From: Nitrospirota bacterium
Lineage (GTDB): Bacteria; Nitrospirota; Nitrospiria; Nitrospirales; Nitrospiraceae
Assembly: GCA_030684575.1 (NCBI GenBank)
Contig: JAUXVD010000003.1
Span: 186,001 to 250,000 of the forward strand
Direction: 5' to 3'
Length of the DNA: 64,000 bases
This document shows positions 36,235 through 45,645 of the stretch, one piece after another. Below the pieces are notes generated by a model. That model did no database searches, was not told where the DNA came from, and was given only the letters and a program-made list of their open reading frames with translations. The position numbers and the translations under genes were made by a program. Each line of letters opens with the position of its first letter. The stretch's first letter is position 1.

Positions 36235-37884
36235 TTACGTGGCAGATGCCAGTACCTGTGTAATCAGCGCCTGGGCCTCTTCCTGTATCCGCGTGAGGTG
36301 GGCTTGCCCTCGGAAACTTTCCGCATAGAGCTTATAGACGTCTTCGGTACCGGACGGGCGAGCCGCAAACCAGCCTTGTTCAGTGACGACTTTCAGTCCA
36401 CCAATTGCGGCACCATTGCCAGGGGCTGTCGTCAGTTTGGCTACGATGTTGTCGCCGGCTAGCTCAGTTGCCTGCACCTGGTCCGGCGACAGTTTCGAGA
36501 GGATCGTTTTCTGCGCAGGTGTCGCGGCTGCATCGATCCGTTGGTACAAGGGTTCTCCGAGTTCTTTGGTCAGTTCTCGATACAGCTCACCAGGATCACG
36601 GCCGGTCTTCGCCATCATCTCTGCCGCCAATAGGTTCATGATGATGCCGTCTTTGTCCGTCGACCAGACCGTGCCGTCGCGACGGAGGAATGACGCCCCC
36701 GCGCTTTCTTCACCGCCAAAGCCGAGCGAGCCGTCTAATAATCCCTTCACGAACCATTTGAAGCCGACCGGCACTTCAATGAGCCTGCGCCCGAGTTTGG
36801 CCGCAACACGATCGATGAGACTACTACTGACCAACGTCTTCCCGATCGCGGCCTCGGTCTTCCATCCAGGACGGCTCGTGAAAAGATAGGAGATTGAGAC
36901 GGCCAGATAATGGTTGGGGTTCATCAGGCCAGCGGAGCGGGTGACGATGCCATGTCGGTCATTGTCTGCATCGTTCCCGAACGCGACATCGAACCGGTCT
37001 TTCAGCGCGATGAGGTTCGCCATCGCAAAGGGCGAGGAACAGTCCATTCGAATCTTGCCGTCCCAATCAAGCGGCATAAAACGGAAGGTCGGATCGACGG
37101 CGGGATTGACAATCTCAATGTGTAAGCCATATCGCTCTGCGATCGGCTGCCAGTAGGCGACGCCGGATCCGCCCAGCGGATCGATGCCAAGTTTCAAGCC
37201 GGATGATCGAAGCATCTCCATGTCGATAATCTGTGCGAGATCATCGATGAAGGTGCCGAGGTAATTATAGGGCTTGGTCGTCGCCGCTCGTCTGGCTCTG
37301 GCATAGTGGAGGCGGGCCACTCCATGGAGATCGACATTCATCAGGGCGTTGGCACGGTCCTCGATCCACTTCGTCACGACGGTGTCAGCCGGTCCACCAT
37401 GTGGCGGATTGTATTTGATCCCGCCATCTTCCGGCGGATTGTGCGAGGGGGTGATGACAATACCATCGGCCAATCCTGCGATTTTTCCTCGATTGTAGGT
37501 GAGGATGGCGTGGGAGATGACCGGGGTCGGTGTATAGCCGCCATCCTGGTCCACCATGACCTCGACCCCATTGGCTGCCAGCACCTCCAGGACGCTCGCA
37601 AAGGCCGGCTCCGACAAGGCATGTGTATCCATTCCCAGGTAGAGTGGGCCGCTGATGTTCTCCATCTTGCGATATTCGTAAATGGCCTGTGCGACTGCGA
37701 CGATATGGACTTCGTTAAAGGATCGCTTGAAGGATGTTCCTCGATGCCCTGAGGTCCCAAATGCGACGCGCTGCTCTCGTACGTTCGCATCGGGCTTTTC
37801 TGTGTAGTAGGCCGTGATGAGACGAGGGATATTAACGAGCATCGATGCCGGTGCCGGTTGACCTTCGAGAGGATGGTGAGCCAC
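36235..37884 (-). CDS. pgm: Phosphoglucomutase (alpha-D-glucose type)
   Basis: Pgm (549 residues) interconverts glucose 1-phosphate and glucose 6-phosphate, connecting glycogen and sugar metabolism. The N-terminal [11 protein letters not shown], the phospho-serine loop [20 protein letters not shown], the metal loop [10 protein letters not shown], and the [15 protein letters not shown] sugar-binding loop are all present; [13 protein letters not shown] at the C-terminus binds phosphate. Start codon is GTG with AAGGA eight bases upstream. glgX at the far end of the window belongs to the same glycogen metabolism. Confidence 0.95.
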   Translation of the reverse strand: MAHHPLEGQPAPASMLVNIPRLITAYYTEKPDANVREQRVAFGTSGHRGTSFKRSFNEVHIVAVAQAIYEYRKMENISGPLYLGMDTHALSEPAFASVLEVLAANGVEVMVDQDGGYTPTPVISHAILTYNRGKIAGLADGIVITPSHNPPEDGGIKYNPPHGGPADTVVTKWIEDRANALMNVDLHGVARLHYARARRAATTKPYNYLGTFIDDLAQIIDMEMLRSSGLKLGIDPLGGSGVAYWQPIAERYGLHIEIVNPAVDPTFRFMPLDWDGKIRMDCSSPFAMANLIALKDRFDVAFGNDADNDRHGIVTRSAGLMNPNHYLAVSISYLFTSRPGWKTEAAIGKTLVSSSLIDRVAAKLGRRLIEVPVGFKWFVKGLLDGSLGFGGEESAGASFLRRDGTVWSTDKDGIIMNLLAAEMMAKTGRDPGELYRELTKELGEPLYQRIDAAATPAQKTILSKLSPDQVQATELAGDNIVAKLTTAPGNGAAIGGLKVVTEQGWFAARPSGTEDVYKLYAESFRGQAHLTRIQEEAQALITQVLASAT

Positions 37885-38180
37885 GAGATGATCCTTTGAT
37901 ACAGGTTAGGAATAGGGAGTCTTCGCGCTGTGGACCTCTGTGACAGTACCTCTTTCACGCCAAGATGATCAACTGAAGGAGAGGAAGATCTCGGTTGAAT
38001 GAAGAAGGGTCTTGTCTCTTAATCAAAAGGCCTGTCCGTGGACATACAAGTCGTTACAGCCCTCACGTATAAGTCCTACAGCTGCTCTCGTCAGTATCGT
38101 GTTTCCCCAGATCAGATCGAGAAGTGCATGTGCTGACAGAGACGCCATCCACGATCTAGCGGCAAGGCAAGCATGAGGCC
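37885..38180. other. Gap between pgm and the IS remnant
   Basis: No gene is recognised. The part from about 38100 may be a degraded upstream portion of the transposase; the frame that leads into it carries a TAG at 38157-38159. Confidence 0.4.
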
Positions 38181-38483
38181 GTGTTGCATCACTCCGATCT
38201 GGGGAACCTGTACACCAGTGAGCCCTTCAAGCGGAATATGGCCGGCCACGGCGCGATCTATGGCATGAGCCGAGCCGGCAACTGCTTGGACAATGCCGCG
38301 ATGGGGAGCTGCTTCTCCTCGCTCAAGACCGAACACGCCGTGACGAAAACGTATCGCACGCGAGACCAAGCCAAAGCGGACCTGTTCGATTACAGTGACC
38401 GCTGCTATCATCCTAGGCGGTGGCACTCGACGTTGGGCTATCTCAGTCCGATGGAGTTCGAACGACAGTCGGAATTAGTGTAG
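38181..38483 (+). pseudogene. IS3-family transposase remnant (C-terminal integrase part)
   Basis: About 100 residues match the C-terminal half of IS3-family OrfB: LHHSDLGNLYTSE carries the second catalytic Asp, then CLDNAAMGSCFSSLKTE, YRTRDQAKADLFDY and PRRWHSTLGYLSPMEF. At the position 36 residues after that Asp, where the DDE Glu belongs (NAAME in active enzymes), there is Gly42. Only the C-terminal part is visible, there is no orfA, and no inverted ends were found. It cannot be an active transposase. Confidence 0.85.
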
Positions 38484-38740
38484 ATTGGGATCAACTAAAC
38501 CGGCAGCAGCCCACCGATCCCGGCTCCAATCAGCAGGCGAGTACCGCCACGAGGCCCACCGAAATCTTCTTCTCTCGAGCGACGTTCAATCATGGATACC
38601 AGTCCGTACGGAGCAACATTGGGAAGGGTGCTGCAGGTTTCCAGGACATGTGCGGCGTACAAGCCAGTCTTAATCCCGGAACTGATCCGTTGTATCATCG
38701 GACTTTCAACCGATTCCCTTGCACGCTAGTCGGCCCGCTG
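38484..38740. other. Gap after the IS remnant, with a possible gene fragment on the minus strand
   Basis: Between 38495 and 38698 on the minus strand a 67-codon frame ends with GTRLLIGAGIGGLLPV, which recalls a glycine-zipper membrane segment. It could be the end of a gene cut by the IS element. No start, signal peptide or complete domain supports it. Confidence 0.3.
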
Positions 38741-38768
38741 GTTACAGGCTGTTCGAACGAGGTATGAT
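38741..38768 (+). promoter_or_regulatory. Possible promoter for the broken sensor gene
   Basis: GTTACA (38741-38746), 16 bases, then TATGAT (38763-38768), about 20 bases before the ATG at 38789. The -35 is weak. Confidence 0.35.
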
Positions 38769-38788
38769 AGCCGGGGGGCGGACGTCTG

Positions 38789-39309
38789 ATGAGCATGCAA
38801 TGGTTCAAAGGCGTCCTGGTCTGGGTCGTGGTGGCCGACGTCGTCATGGTCGGCCTGACGATCTTCGTCCTTCATGTGTTCGATCGACAGATCATCGAAC
38901 AGACGGGGGCCCAGGACCTTCACGAAGAGTTTCTCCGTGATGCAAAATCCGTGAAACGGATCATGAGTAAGGCCGGTGATTTCTACGATATTACCGCGCT
39001 GATGAAGTGTTTCAAGACATCATGGAACTGAGTCCAGGCATTCGACGCCTCTCGGTGTTCGAACTCCTGCCTGACTCCAGTACGCGCATCTATACTAGCG
39101 ATCCCACTTCCGCCCCTCTGATGCTCAGTATTTATGAACGGCATGAAATCGCTGCCGGTCGTTCAGTGACTCAATTCGACATGGAAGGATCTGATCGGGG
39201 ATGGGTGTTCGCCGCGCGCCTACTCGTGGATGGGGAAGTCGTGGGCGCGCTACGTGGTCATTTTTCGCTCTGGGGGTACGACAGGCTCATTCGCCAAGAA
39301 GGGGAATAA
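38789..39309 (+). pseudogene. Frameshifted membrane sensor-domain gene
   Basis: The first frame (38789-39031) has a transmembrane helix (VLVWVVVADVVMVGLTIFVL) and a periplasmic-looking helix; the second (from 39007) continues with VFQDIMELSPGIRRLSVFEL and GWVFAARLLVDGEVVGALRG, the look of a histidine-kinase or PAS-type extracytoplasmic sensor. Inserting one G at 39007 (AAG GTG) joins them into about 173 residues. The gene then stops where a second membrane helix and a kinase module would be expected, so it is both frameshifted and probably truncated. Confidence 0.6.
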
Positions 39310-39450
39310 GGTGTCCGAGGGCGGGCGATCTCCTTGCCAGTGCCTCGGACGGAGTGATATGCCTGGCGCTGCAAGGCCCCTTCTGTCGCAAGCCGCCACG
39401 TCATAGGGCCCGACGATTTTTGAACGATTGATCCGTTTCTAGAGGATTCT

Positions 39451-40797
39451 ATGGCCAATGCGCTGCTCTATGACCGTCTGCAATTCGCCTTTACCGTCAC
39501 GTTTCATTATCTCTTTCCGCAATTGACGATGGGGTTGGCGCTGCTGTTGCTGTACCTGAGGAGCCGGGCGCTCGCCATCGGGGACGACCATTACCAGCAG
39601 GTCGCGAGGTTCTGGACAAAGATCTTTGCCTTGAGTTTTGCTTTCGGTGTCGTGACCGGGATCCCGCTGGAATTCCAGTTCGGTACCAATTGGGCGAAAT
39701 TCTCTAATTTCGCCGGCGGTGTGATCGGCCAGACGCTGGCGATGGAGGGACTGTTTGCGTTTGTTCTGGAGTCGTCGTTTCTTGGCATCGTGCTGTTTGG
39801 GGAGGGGCGGTTTAGCCGCCAGGTGCAATGGGCTGCATCGTTGATGCTCTTTCTCGGTTCCTGGCTTTCCGGTTATTTCATTCTGGCGACGAACGCGTGG
39901 ATGCAACATCCGGTCGCCTACACGGTCGCCCCCGATGGACGGTTGTTCGTCGATAGTCTTTCCGGCCTGCTCACGAATCCTTGGCTGTTCTGGCAATATG
40001 CCCACAACATGACGGCCGCAGTCGTGACCGCCTCGTGTGTCATGGCTGCGGTCGGTTCATTCTATCTTCTGTCCGGTCAGTATGTGAGCTACGCGAAGAC
40101 CTTCCTCCGTATCGGCGTGGTGACGGGCGCCATCGCCACCGCGCTGATGATCTTTCCGACCGGCCACGAGAACGCCAGGCAGGTTTTTGAGCATCAACCG
40201 GTCAAGGGCGCCGCATTCGAAGGGCTCTTCAAGACCGAGCGAGGCGGCGCCGATATGATGCTCATCGGCCAACCGAATATCGAAACTATGACGATCGACA
40301 ACCCGCTCGTCGTGCCGGATGCGTTGAGTTTTGTGCTCTTCTACGAACTCTATGCCACGGTGAAAGGGCTCGATGCCTTTCCACGTCCTGAGTGGCCAGA
40401 CAATGTGGCGCTGCTTTACTATGCCTACCATATAATGGCCGGGCTCGGAACCATGTTGGTATCGGTTATGGGATTGGCGCTGCTCTGGCTTTGGCGGGGG
40501 CGATTGTTTACCGCGAACTGGCTGCTCTGGCTACTCATGCTTGCTGCGCCGTTTCCCTATCTCGCCACCACGGCCGGCTGGATGACCGCCGAACTCGGTC
40601 GTCAACCCTGGCTGGTATACGGCCTGCTCCGCACGGCTGACGGCGTCTCACCGCTGGTGCATTCCGGCAACGCGCTGTTTACGCTCCTCGGATTTCTCGG
40701 GATCTATCTCGTATTGGGGTTACTCTTCCTCTTCCTGATCGTGGAAACAATCAGGCATGGCCCGGCACGCGTGTCACCTGAATCGTCGCACTCATAG
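39451..40797 (+). CDS. cydA: Cytochrome bd-type quinol oxidase subunit I
   Basis: CydA (448 residues) carries the hemes of the bd oxidase, which reduces oxygen with quinol electrons in the cytoplasmic membrane. The N-terminal RLQFAFTVTFHYLFPQLTMG holds the heme-ligand His, followed by GIPLEFQFGTNW and EGLFAFVLESSFLG with the conserved Glu pair. It is shorter than E. coli CydA, consistent with the short Q-loop (CIO-like) subgroup. cydB follows after 11 bp. No small CydX-like frame was recognised. Confidence 0.94.
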   Translation: MANALLYDRLQFAFTVTFHYLFPQLTMGLALLLLYLRSRALAIGDDHYQQVARFWTKIFALSFAFGVVTGIPLEFQFGTNWAKFSNFAGGVIGQTLAMEGLFAFVLESSFLGIVLFGEGRFSRQVQWAASLMLFLGSWLSGYFILATNAWMQHPVAYTVAPDGRLFVDSLSGLLTNPWLFWQYAHNMTAAVVTASCVMAAVGSFYLLSGQYVSYAKTFLRIGVVTGAIATALMIFPTGHENARQVFEHQPVKGAAFEGLFKTERGGADMMLIGQPNIETMTIDNPLVVPDALSFVLFYELYATVKGLDAFPRPEWPDNVALLYYAYHIMAGLGTMLVSVMGLALLWLWRGRLFTANWLLWLLMLAAPFPYLATTAGWMTAELGRQPWLVYGLLRTADGVSPLVHSGNALFTLLGFLGIYLVLGLLFLFLIVETIRHGPARVSPESSHS

Positions 40798-40808
40798 GAA
40801 CCGGTACG

Positions 40809-41843
40809 ATGGAAACCTTCTGGTATGTTGCCGTGACGTTGATGCTGGCTGTGTATGTTGTTCTTGACGGTTTCGACTTCGGCCTGGGCATCGTCTATCG
40901 TCTCGTCGCGAAAACTGAAGCGCACCGGCGTGCAGCGTTGGTCTCCATCGGCCCTATCTGGAACGGCAACGAAGTATGGCTGATCGCCGCGGGCGGTCTG
41001 TTGTTCTTCGCCTTTCCCAAAGCCTATGCATCGGGGTTCAGTGGATTCTATCTGGCGTTGCATATGGTCTTGTGGTTGCTGATCGCCCGCGGACTTGCGC
41101 TTGAACTCCGCTCGCACGTGGATCACCCATTGTGGCGGCAGTTTTGGGATGTGGCGTTTGCGGGAGCGAGCCTGCTATTGGCTGTCGTGTTCGGCGTGGC
41201 CTTGGGAAATCTTATTCGCGGCGTGCCGTTGAATCACGAAGGCTATTTCTTCGTAGTGCTCTGGACAAATTTCATGACAGGACCGCAGCCGGGTATACTC
41301 GATTGGTTCACCATCCTCATAGGGTCCACAAGCGCGGCGATCCTTGCCCTTCACGGCGCAAGTTATCTGGCTGTAAAAACGGAAGGCGAGTTGCGGGAAC
41401 GGGCGAGACGAGCGGCCTGGCTGACTGGACCGGTCGTGGTCATTCTGGTCGGACTGGCCCTGACCGCCGTTCCCTTTGTTCAACCTCTAGTCTATCTCAA
41501 CTATGCCGCCCATCCCATCGGCCATGTCTTTCCCTTTCTCTGCATAGCGACGCTCGTGTCGGCTCTTGAGATGCGAAGACGCAATTGGGATGCGGGAGCA
41601 TTTTCCGCGACGAGTCTCTTCATCCTCGCGATGCTGGCCAGCACGGCCTGGGGGCTGTACCCGAACATTCTGATTGCCACGGATGATCTTACCAACAGCT
41701 TGACCGTCACCAATGCCACTGCCGGCGACTATGGGATGCAGGTCGGTCTTTGGTGGTTCCTGATCGGATTTAGTCTGCTCCTTACCTATCAAGCCTATGC
41801 GCATCGGGCGTTCTGGGGAAAGGTCAAGCTCGACGAGGACTAA
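40809..41843 (+). CDS. cydB: Cytochrome bd-type quinol oxidase subunit II
   Basis: CydB (344 residues) is the second membrane subunit of the bd oxidase, with about eight to nine hydrophobic segments. The N-terminal VVLDGFDFGLG and GPIWNGNEVWLI, with the conserved Trp/Glu, are diagnostic, and DLTNSLTVTNA lies near the end. It is co-directional with cydA. The complex would give high-affinity oxygen use or protection from oxidative and nitrosative stress; that role is inferred from the family. Confidence 0.94.
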   Translation: METFWYVAVTLMLAVYVVLDGFDFGLGIVYRLVAKTEAHRRAALVSIGPIWNGNEVWLIAAGGLLFFAFPKAYASGFSGFYLALHMVLWLLIARGLALELRSHVDHPLWRQFWDVAFAGASLLLAVVFGVALGNLIRGVPLNHEGYFFVVLWTNFMTGPQPGILDWFTILIGSTSAAILALHGASYLAVKTEGELRERARRAAWLTGPVVVILVGLALTAVPFVQPLVYLNYAAHPIGHVFPFLCIATLVSALEMRRRNWDAGAFSATSLFILAMLASTAWGLYPNILIATDDLTNSLTVTNATAGDYGMQVGLWWFLIGFSLLLTYQAYAHRAFWGKVKLDED

Positions 41844-42288
41844 CCCTGCTTGCTCTGTACGTTCGCTCGCTCGCACTCACCCAACTACCAGCCTATCGGC
41901 TAGGACTAGGCCACGGCCCGTTCTTCTAAGGCCGCCGGAACTAGAAAACCGAATCTCCAAATGCACCGATTGGCAAAGAATCTTCCTCTCATTGATCTGT
42001 GTCATCTTGGCACAGTGCGCCACAATACTTCATTCTTCATCGTCCTCCTTCAGGCTTGCTAACCTACCTCATGCAGTAAGCACACGATAAGTGGCCTTCT
42101 ATTCGAACGTGCCTGACCCGAATAAAATCATGAGGGTTGGCATCGACATTGCTGACTGGACTGATAGGTATGTGCGAAACGCGAGATTCCCATCACCGTT
42201 GAGGGTCACAAAGAGTTACGGAAGCAAACGCCGATTTGGAATGGTTCGACGACGGGCCTTATTTTTTCTCTAACCTACAGGAGACAGT
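41844..42288. other. 445-bp gap with no recognisable gene
   Basis: Short frames only; base composition is lower in GC than flanking genes. It presumably carries the promoter of the small exported-protein gene, but no confident -35/-10 pair was found. Confidence 0.45.
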
Positions 42289-42576
42289 ATGAAAAGGCAT
42301 CTCGCTCTGTTCCTGTTCACGCTGATCAGCAGTATCGGAATCGCGACCCTGTCGTACGCAGCAGGCTCTATGCCTGTTGAGGGGGATATCCTGAAGATTG
42401 AGGGGGAGTATTACACGGTGCATGATACGGTCGGCCACAACGTGCGCCTGCATGTGAACAAGACGACTCATCTGGAGGGCGCCTTCAAGGTCGGGGACAA
42501 GGTCGAGGCTTACGTCACGGATAAGGGGCATGCTCGGTCCATGTATCATATAAAAGACTTTACCCTGGTCCCCTAA
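42289..42576 (+). CDS. Small exported protein (DUF-like, beta-barrel look)
   Basis: A 95-residue protein with signal peptide (MKRHLALFLFTLISS, cleavage near SYAAG). The mature part has alternating strands: DILKIEGEYYTVHD, HNVRLHVNKTTHLEG, DKVEAYVTDKGHA, ending in HIKDFTLVP. This pattern is like small periplasmic OB-fold proteins; I recall similar short proteins in Nitrospira. AGGAG lies before the ATG. Function unknown. Confidence 0.75.
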   Translation: MKRHLALFLFTLISSIGIATLSYAAGSMPVEGDILKIEGEYYTVHDTVGHNVRLHVNKTTHLEGAFKVGDKVEAYVTDKGHARSMYHIKDFTLVP

Positions 42577-42875
42577 GCCGAAAGATATCGTTCTGAATGC
42601 TTTGTCGTCGAAGGAGGAGAGTGAGGAGCAAGTTATACGTACGGGGGGCTATCTCGCATGTGTGAGTGTATTTCTGGCTCTAGGAGCCTTGACTTAGCTC
42701 CATGGAGTGCAGCCTAGGACCGCAAGCAATTCCAAAGATGGGAGAGCGGTACTCGTTGCAGAAAACCTTGTCGCTCTGGCTGAGTGATCCGGCTCGTGCC
42801 GGCGGATCTATCGGTCAACAAACGCAGGATGGGACGCGACTCCATGAGGTCCATGCATCAATCTAAATATCTAGG
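42577..42875. other. Gap before modA 3' end, nothing recognised
   Basis: About 300 bp without a supported gene between a small exported protein gene and the convergent modA. Confidence 0.4.
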
Positions 42876-43661
42876 TCATCCATTCAATGAAACAGAATCA
42901 AATCCATACTTGACCAAAAGCTTCTGTATGCGGGGACTCATTAAGAAATCGGAAAATTGGATTGCGACCGGAAGGGATTCCGCTCGACAAGTCCAGACCA
43001 CCGCGTGCCCGAACTGGACGGGCATATACGTCCCTGACGGAGCTTCGTCTATGATGCGCACTTGGCCGCCATTGATGGCGTCCACACGAAAGACGAGGCC
43101 CACGTCGACCTTGCCTGAATGAATGAGGTTCATGATATCTACGCTATGTGACGCAAGGTAAATGAGGGAACGGCTTTGATATCTTGGATTGAGTTCGGTG
43201 AGCATCTGGGCCGTCGTATCTCCCAAGGAGGATGTCCGAGGATCTCCGAGGGCAATGCGTGTGGTTCGATCCGGTAGCGCGTCGCGAAAAGAGATCGGTA
43301 TTGCGTCGAAGAAGGTTGACATCACGAGCACGAGAGAGGTCTGTGCGTAGATCCGCGGTCCGCCGTTCAGCGTTAGGCCTTTCTTGTGGAGATTTTGGAC
43401 CTCCTCAGTCCCTGCGGCGAGGAAAACATCGATCGGGGCGCCTTTTTCAATTTGCCGACGAAGCGTTTTCGAGGGGCTGTAGACGACGCGAACTGTCGTT
43501 CCATACTCTTTCTCGAACATCGGTACAATTTCCTCGAGGGTGGCCTTCAAGCTGGGTGGGGCTCCAAGCGTCAGCGGCTCAGCCTGCACAGATTCCCAGA
43601 TTCCAGGGATGACTAGCCCAACTCCCAACAAGACCACGACCTTGAGCGTTCGAATATCCAT
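42876..43661 (-). CDS. modA: Molybdate ABC transporter substrate-binding protein, ModA-like
   Basis: A 261-residue periplasmic binding protein of the ModA family. After a signal peptide (VVVLLGVGLVIPGIWESVQA) come the family blocks TLGAPPSLKATLEEIV, VRVVYSPSKTLRRQIEKGAPIDVFLAAG, DPRTSSLGDTTAQ and SGKVDVGLVFRVDA. It would bind molybdate or tungstate, although the signature AASL-type start is replaced by GAPPSL and other oxyanions are possible. modB and modC are not in the window. AGGAGG precedes the start. Confidence 0.85.
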   Translation of the reverse strand: MDIRTLKVVVLLGVGLVIPGIWESVQAEPLTLGAPPSLKATLEEIVPMFEKEYGTTVRVVYSPSKTLRRQIEKGAPIDVFLAAGTEEVQNLHKKGLTLNGGPRIYAQTSLVLVMSTFFDAIPISFRDALPDRTTRIALGDPRTSSLGDTTAQMLTELNPRYQSRSLIYLASHSVDIMNLIHSGKVDVGLVFRVDAINGGQVRIIDEAPSGTYMPVQFGHAVVWTCRAESLPVAIQFSDFLMSPRIQKLLVKYGFDSVSLNG

Positions 43662-44145
43662 ATGAACCTCCTATTACATGCCCCACCAGCGATTCATGGC
43701 TACCAAGAAATTCAATATGCGTCCGGAGATGTGTGTGCGATCGGACATCTAAGATCATCGCAAGATCAATACCAACTGACGCATTCATTCAATGGCCGGG
43801 AGCCAGGCACTGTAACTAGCCAATTTATTATGAATTGTCGTCGTGTGTTTTCAGCACTCTGTAAGCCGCATGTCTGGCGAATAGTGAGATTCCGCACATT
43901 GCGCGCATTGTTATATTGCACACCTACATTCATGCTGCGTGGCTACCGGACTTGGTCCGATAGATCAGTCAACGGTTATTATCCTAATAAATTATGCACC
44001 TTCGTCCAGTTCACGCTCGCGTGTCGGATGAATATGATGAGTGGTAAGGACCTTGCACTATGAGGCCTTGTCTTGATCAGAACCGGTTTTATTCAAGCGG
44101 GGCGCATATGACCGTACATCAACCGACTTTTAAGGGGCCTTTCGC
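43662..44145. other. 484-bp AT-rich gap upstream of the RND operon
   Basis: No recognised gene. A 133-codon open frame exists on the plus strand but has no family resemblance or ribosome binding site. The promoter of the RND operon must lie here or in the modA divergent region; no consensus pair stands out. Confidence 0.5.
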
Positions 44146-45645
44146 ATGAATCAGCTTGTCCTCATCGCCCTGAAACGGCCCTATACCTTCGTCGTTATGT
44201 CCATCCTGATCGTGCTGATGGGCACCCTGACGGTGCGTCACATGCCGACTGACGTCTTCCCGAATATCACGATTCCCGTCACCTCTGTGGTCTGGATTTA
44301 TAACGGTATGCTGCCGCAGCAAGTGGAAGGGCGCATCACATATCTATTCGAACGCTTCCTGACCTCGACGGTCGAAGGCATCAAGTACATCCACAGTCAT
44401 TCCTACTTTGGTAGCAGCATCACCAATATTTATCTTCAGGATGGAGTCGACGTGGGCAGGGCCGAAGCGGATATTGTGGGCATTGCGCAGAATGTCGTCA
44501 AGGCGCTGCCGCCGGATATTTCCCCGCCCATGGTTATGCGCCTCGCGCCATCCTCGATACCGGTGGCCATGCTCCAAATTAGCTCCGACAACATGACGCC
44601 AGCAGAGCTCTATAATCTCGCCTACATGCGTATCCGCCCCCTGCTGGTGACGGTGCCTGGGATCGTCCTGCCGCACCCATACGGAGGCCAGGACATGCAG
44701 GTTATGGTGAACCTTGATCAACAGAAATTGCTTGCTCGTAACCTGACGCCAGCGGATATTCACGATGTGCTCACGCGGCAATATCTCGTGCTGCCGTCCG
44801 GGGACGTCAAGATCAAGGAGACCGACTGGATCGTCATGACGAATGCCTCACCTCTGAAAATTGACCATTTCAACGATATTCCGATCAAGCGGGAAGGCAA
44901 CGCGTTCGTGTACTTGCGCGATGTCGCGACCGTACGTCTCATGGGCCGAGTGCAACAGAACGCGGTGCTGGTGAAGGGCAAACAGACTGTCATCATCGTC
45001 GCCATGAAGAGCACAGAGGCCTCGACTCTGGACGTTGTGGCTGGGATCAAGAAGATGATCCCGCGTGCCGAGCAAGTCTCTCCGGAGGGCGTGCAGGTTA
45101 AGCTCCTCGACGACGCCTCGACCTTCGTGAAGGATTCGATTTCTGACGTCCTGCATGAAATGCTGATGGCCGGTGCGTTGGTCGGCCTTATCGTGCTGTT
45201 GCTGCTCGGCTCATGGCGAGCCACGGTCATCGTCTGGACCTCGATCCCTCTGTCCATTTTGGTCGCCATCATCGGTCTGCATCTGCTCGAAGAGACGATC
45301 AACGTCATGACCTTGGGGGGGTTGGCGCTGGCCGTCGGCATCTTGGTCGACGACGCGACCGTGATGATCGAAAATATCGATCGCCATATCGAGATGGGGA
45401 AGCCGCTTGAGCAGGCCATCGTCGATGCCGCCAATCAGATCGTCGTCCCGACGCTCGTCGCCACCCTCTGTATCGCGATCGTCTGGCTCCCGCTCTTCCA
45501 GCTTGGCGGTGTCGCAGGCTACCTGTTCAAACCCATGGCGGAGGCGGTCATCATCGCGATGCTGGCTTCTTTTATCTTGTCGCGCACCTTGGTGCCGACG
45601 ATGGCGAAATATATGCTAAAGGGGCACCATGTCGAAGTTGCATGA
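44146..45645 (+). CDS. RND efflux permease, N-terminal half
   Basis: This 499-residue protein is the first half of an AcrB-like proton-driven permease. It begins with the first membrane helix (PYTFVVMSILIVLMG), has the porter region with NMTPAELYNLAYM, and TM2-TM6, including LAVGILVDDATVMIENIDRH where the Asp pair of the proton relay sits. It ends in the cytoplasmic linker (LLKGHH-like MLKGHHVEVA). The second half is a separate overlapping gene. Together they total about 1060 residues, the length of a full RND subunit. Confidence 0.85.
   Translation: MNQLVLIALKRPYTFVVMSILIVLMGTLTVRHMPTDVFPNITIPVTSVVWIYNGMLPQQVEGRITYLFERFLTSTVEGIKYIHSHSYFGSSITNIYLQDGVDVGRAEADIVGIAQNVVKALPPDISPPMVMRLAPSSIPVAMLQISSDNMTPAELYNLAYMRIRPLLVTVPGIVLPHPYGGQDMQVMVNLDQQKLLARNLTPADIHDVLTRQYLVLPSGDVKIKETDWIVMTNASPLKIDHFNDIPIKREGNAFVYLRDVATVRLMGRVQQNAVLVKGKQTVIIVAMKSTEASTLDVVAGIKKMIPRAEQVSPEGVQVKLLDDASTFVKDSISDVLHEMLMAGALVGLIVLLLLGSWRATVIVWTSIPLSILVAIIGLHLLEETINVMTLGGLALAVGILVDDATVMIENIDRHIEMGKPLEQAIVDAANQIVVPTLVATLCIAIVWLPLFQLGGVAGYLFKPMAEAVIIAMLASFILSRTLVPTMAKYMLKGHHVEVA

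Noticed and set aside
36187-36462. 91-codon plus-strand frame across the pgm 3' end.
   Set aside because: It is antisense to conserved pgm codons and has no family pattern.
43662-44063. 133-codon plus-strand frame upstream of the RND operon.
   Set aside because: No ribosome binding site, no family resemblance and an amino-acid composition typical of noncoding frames.
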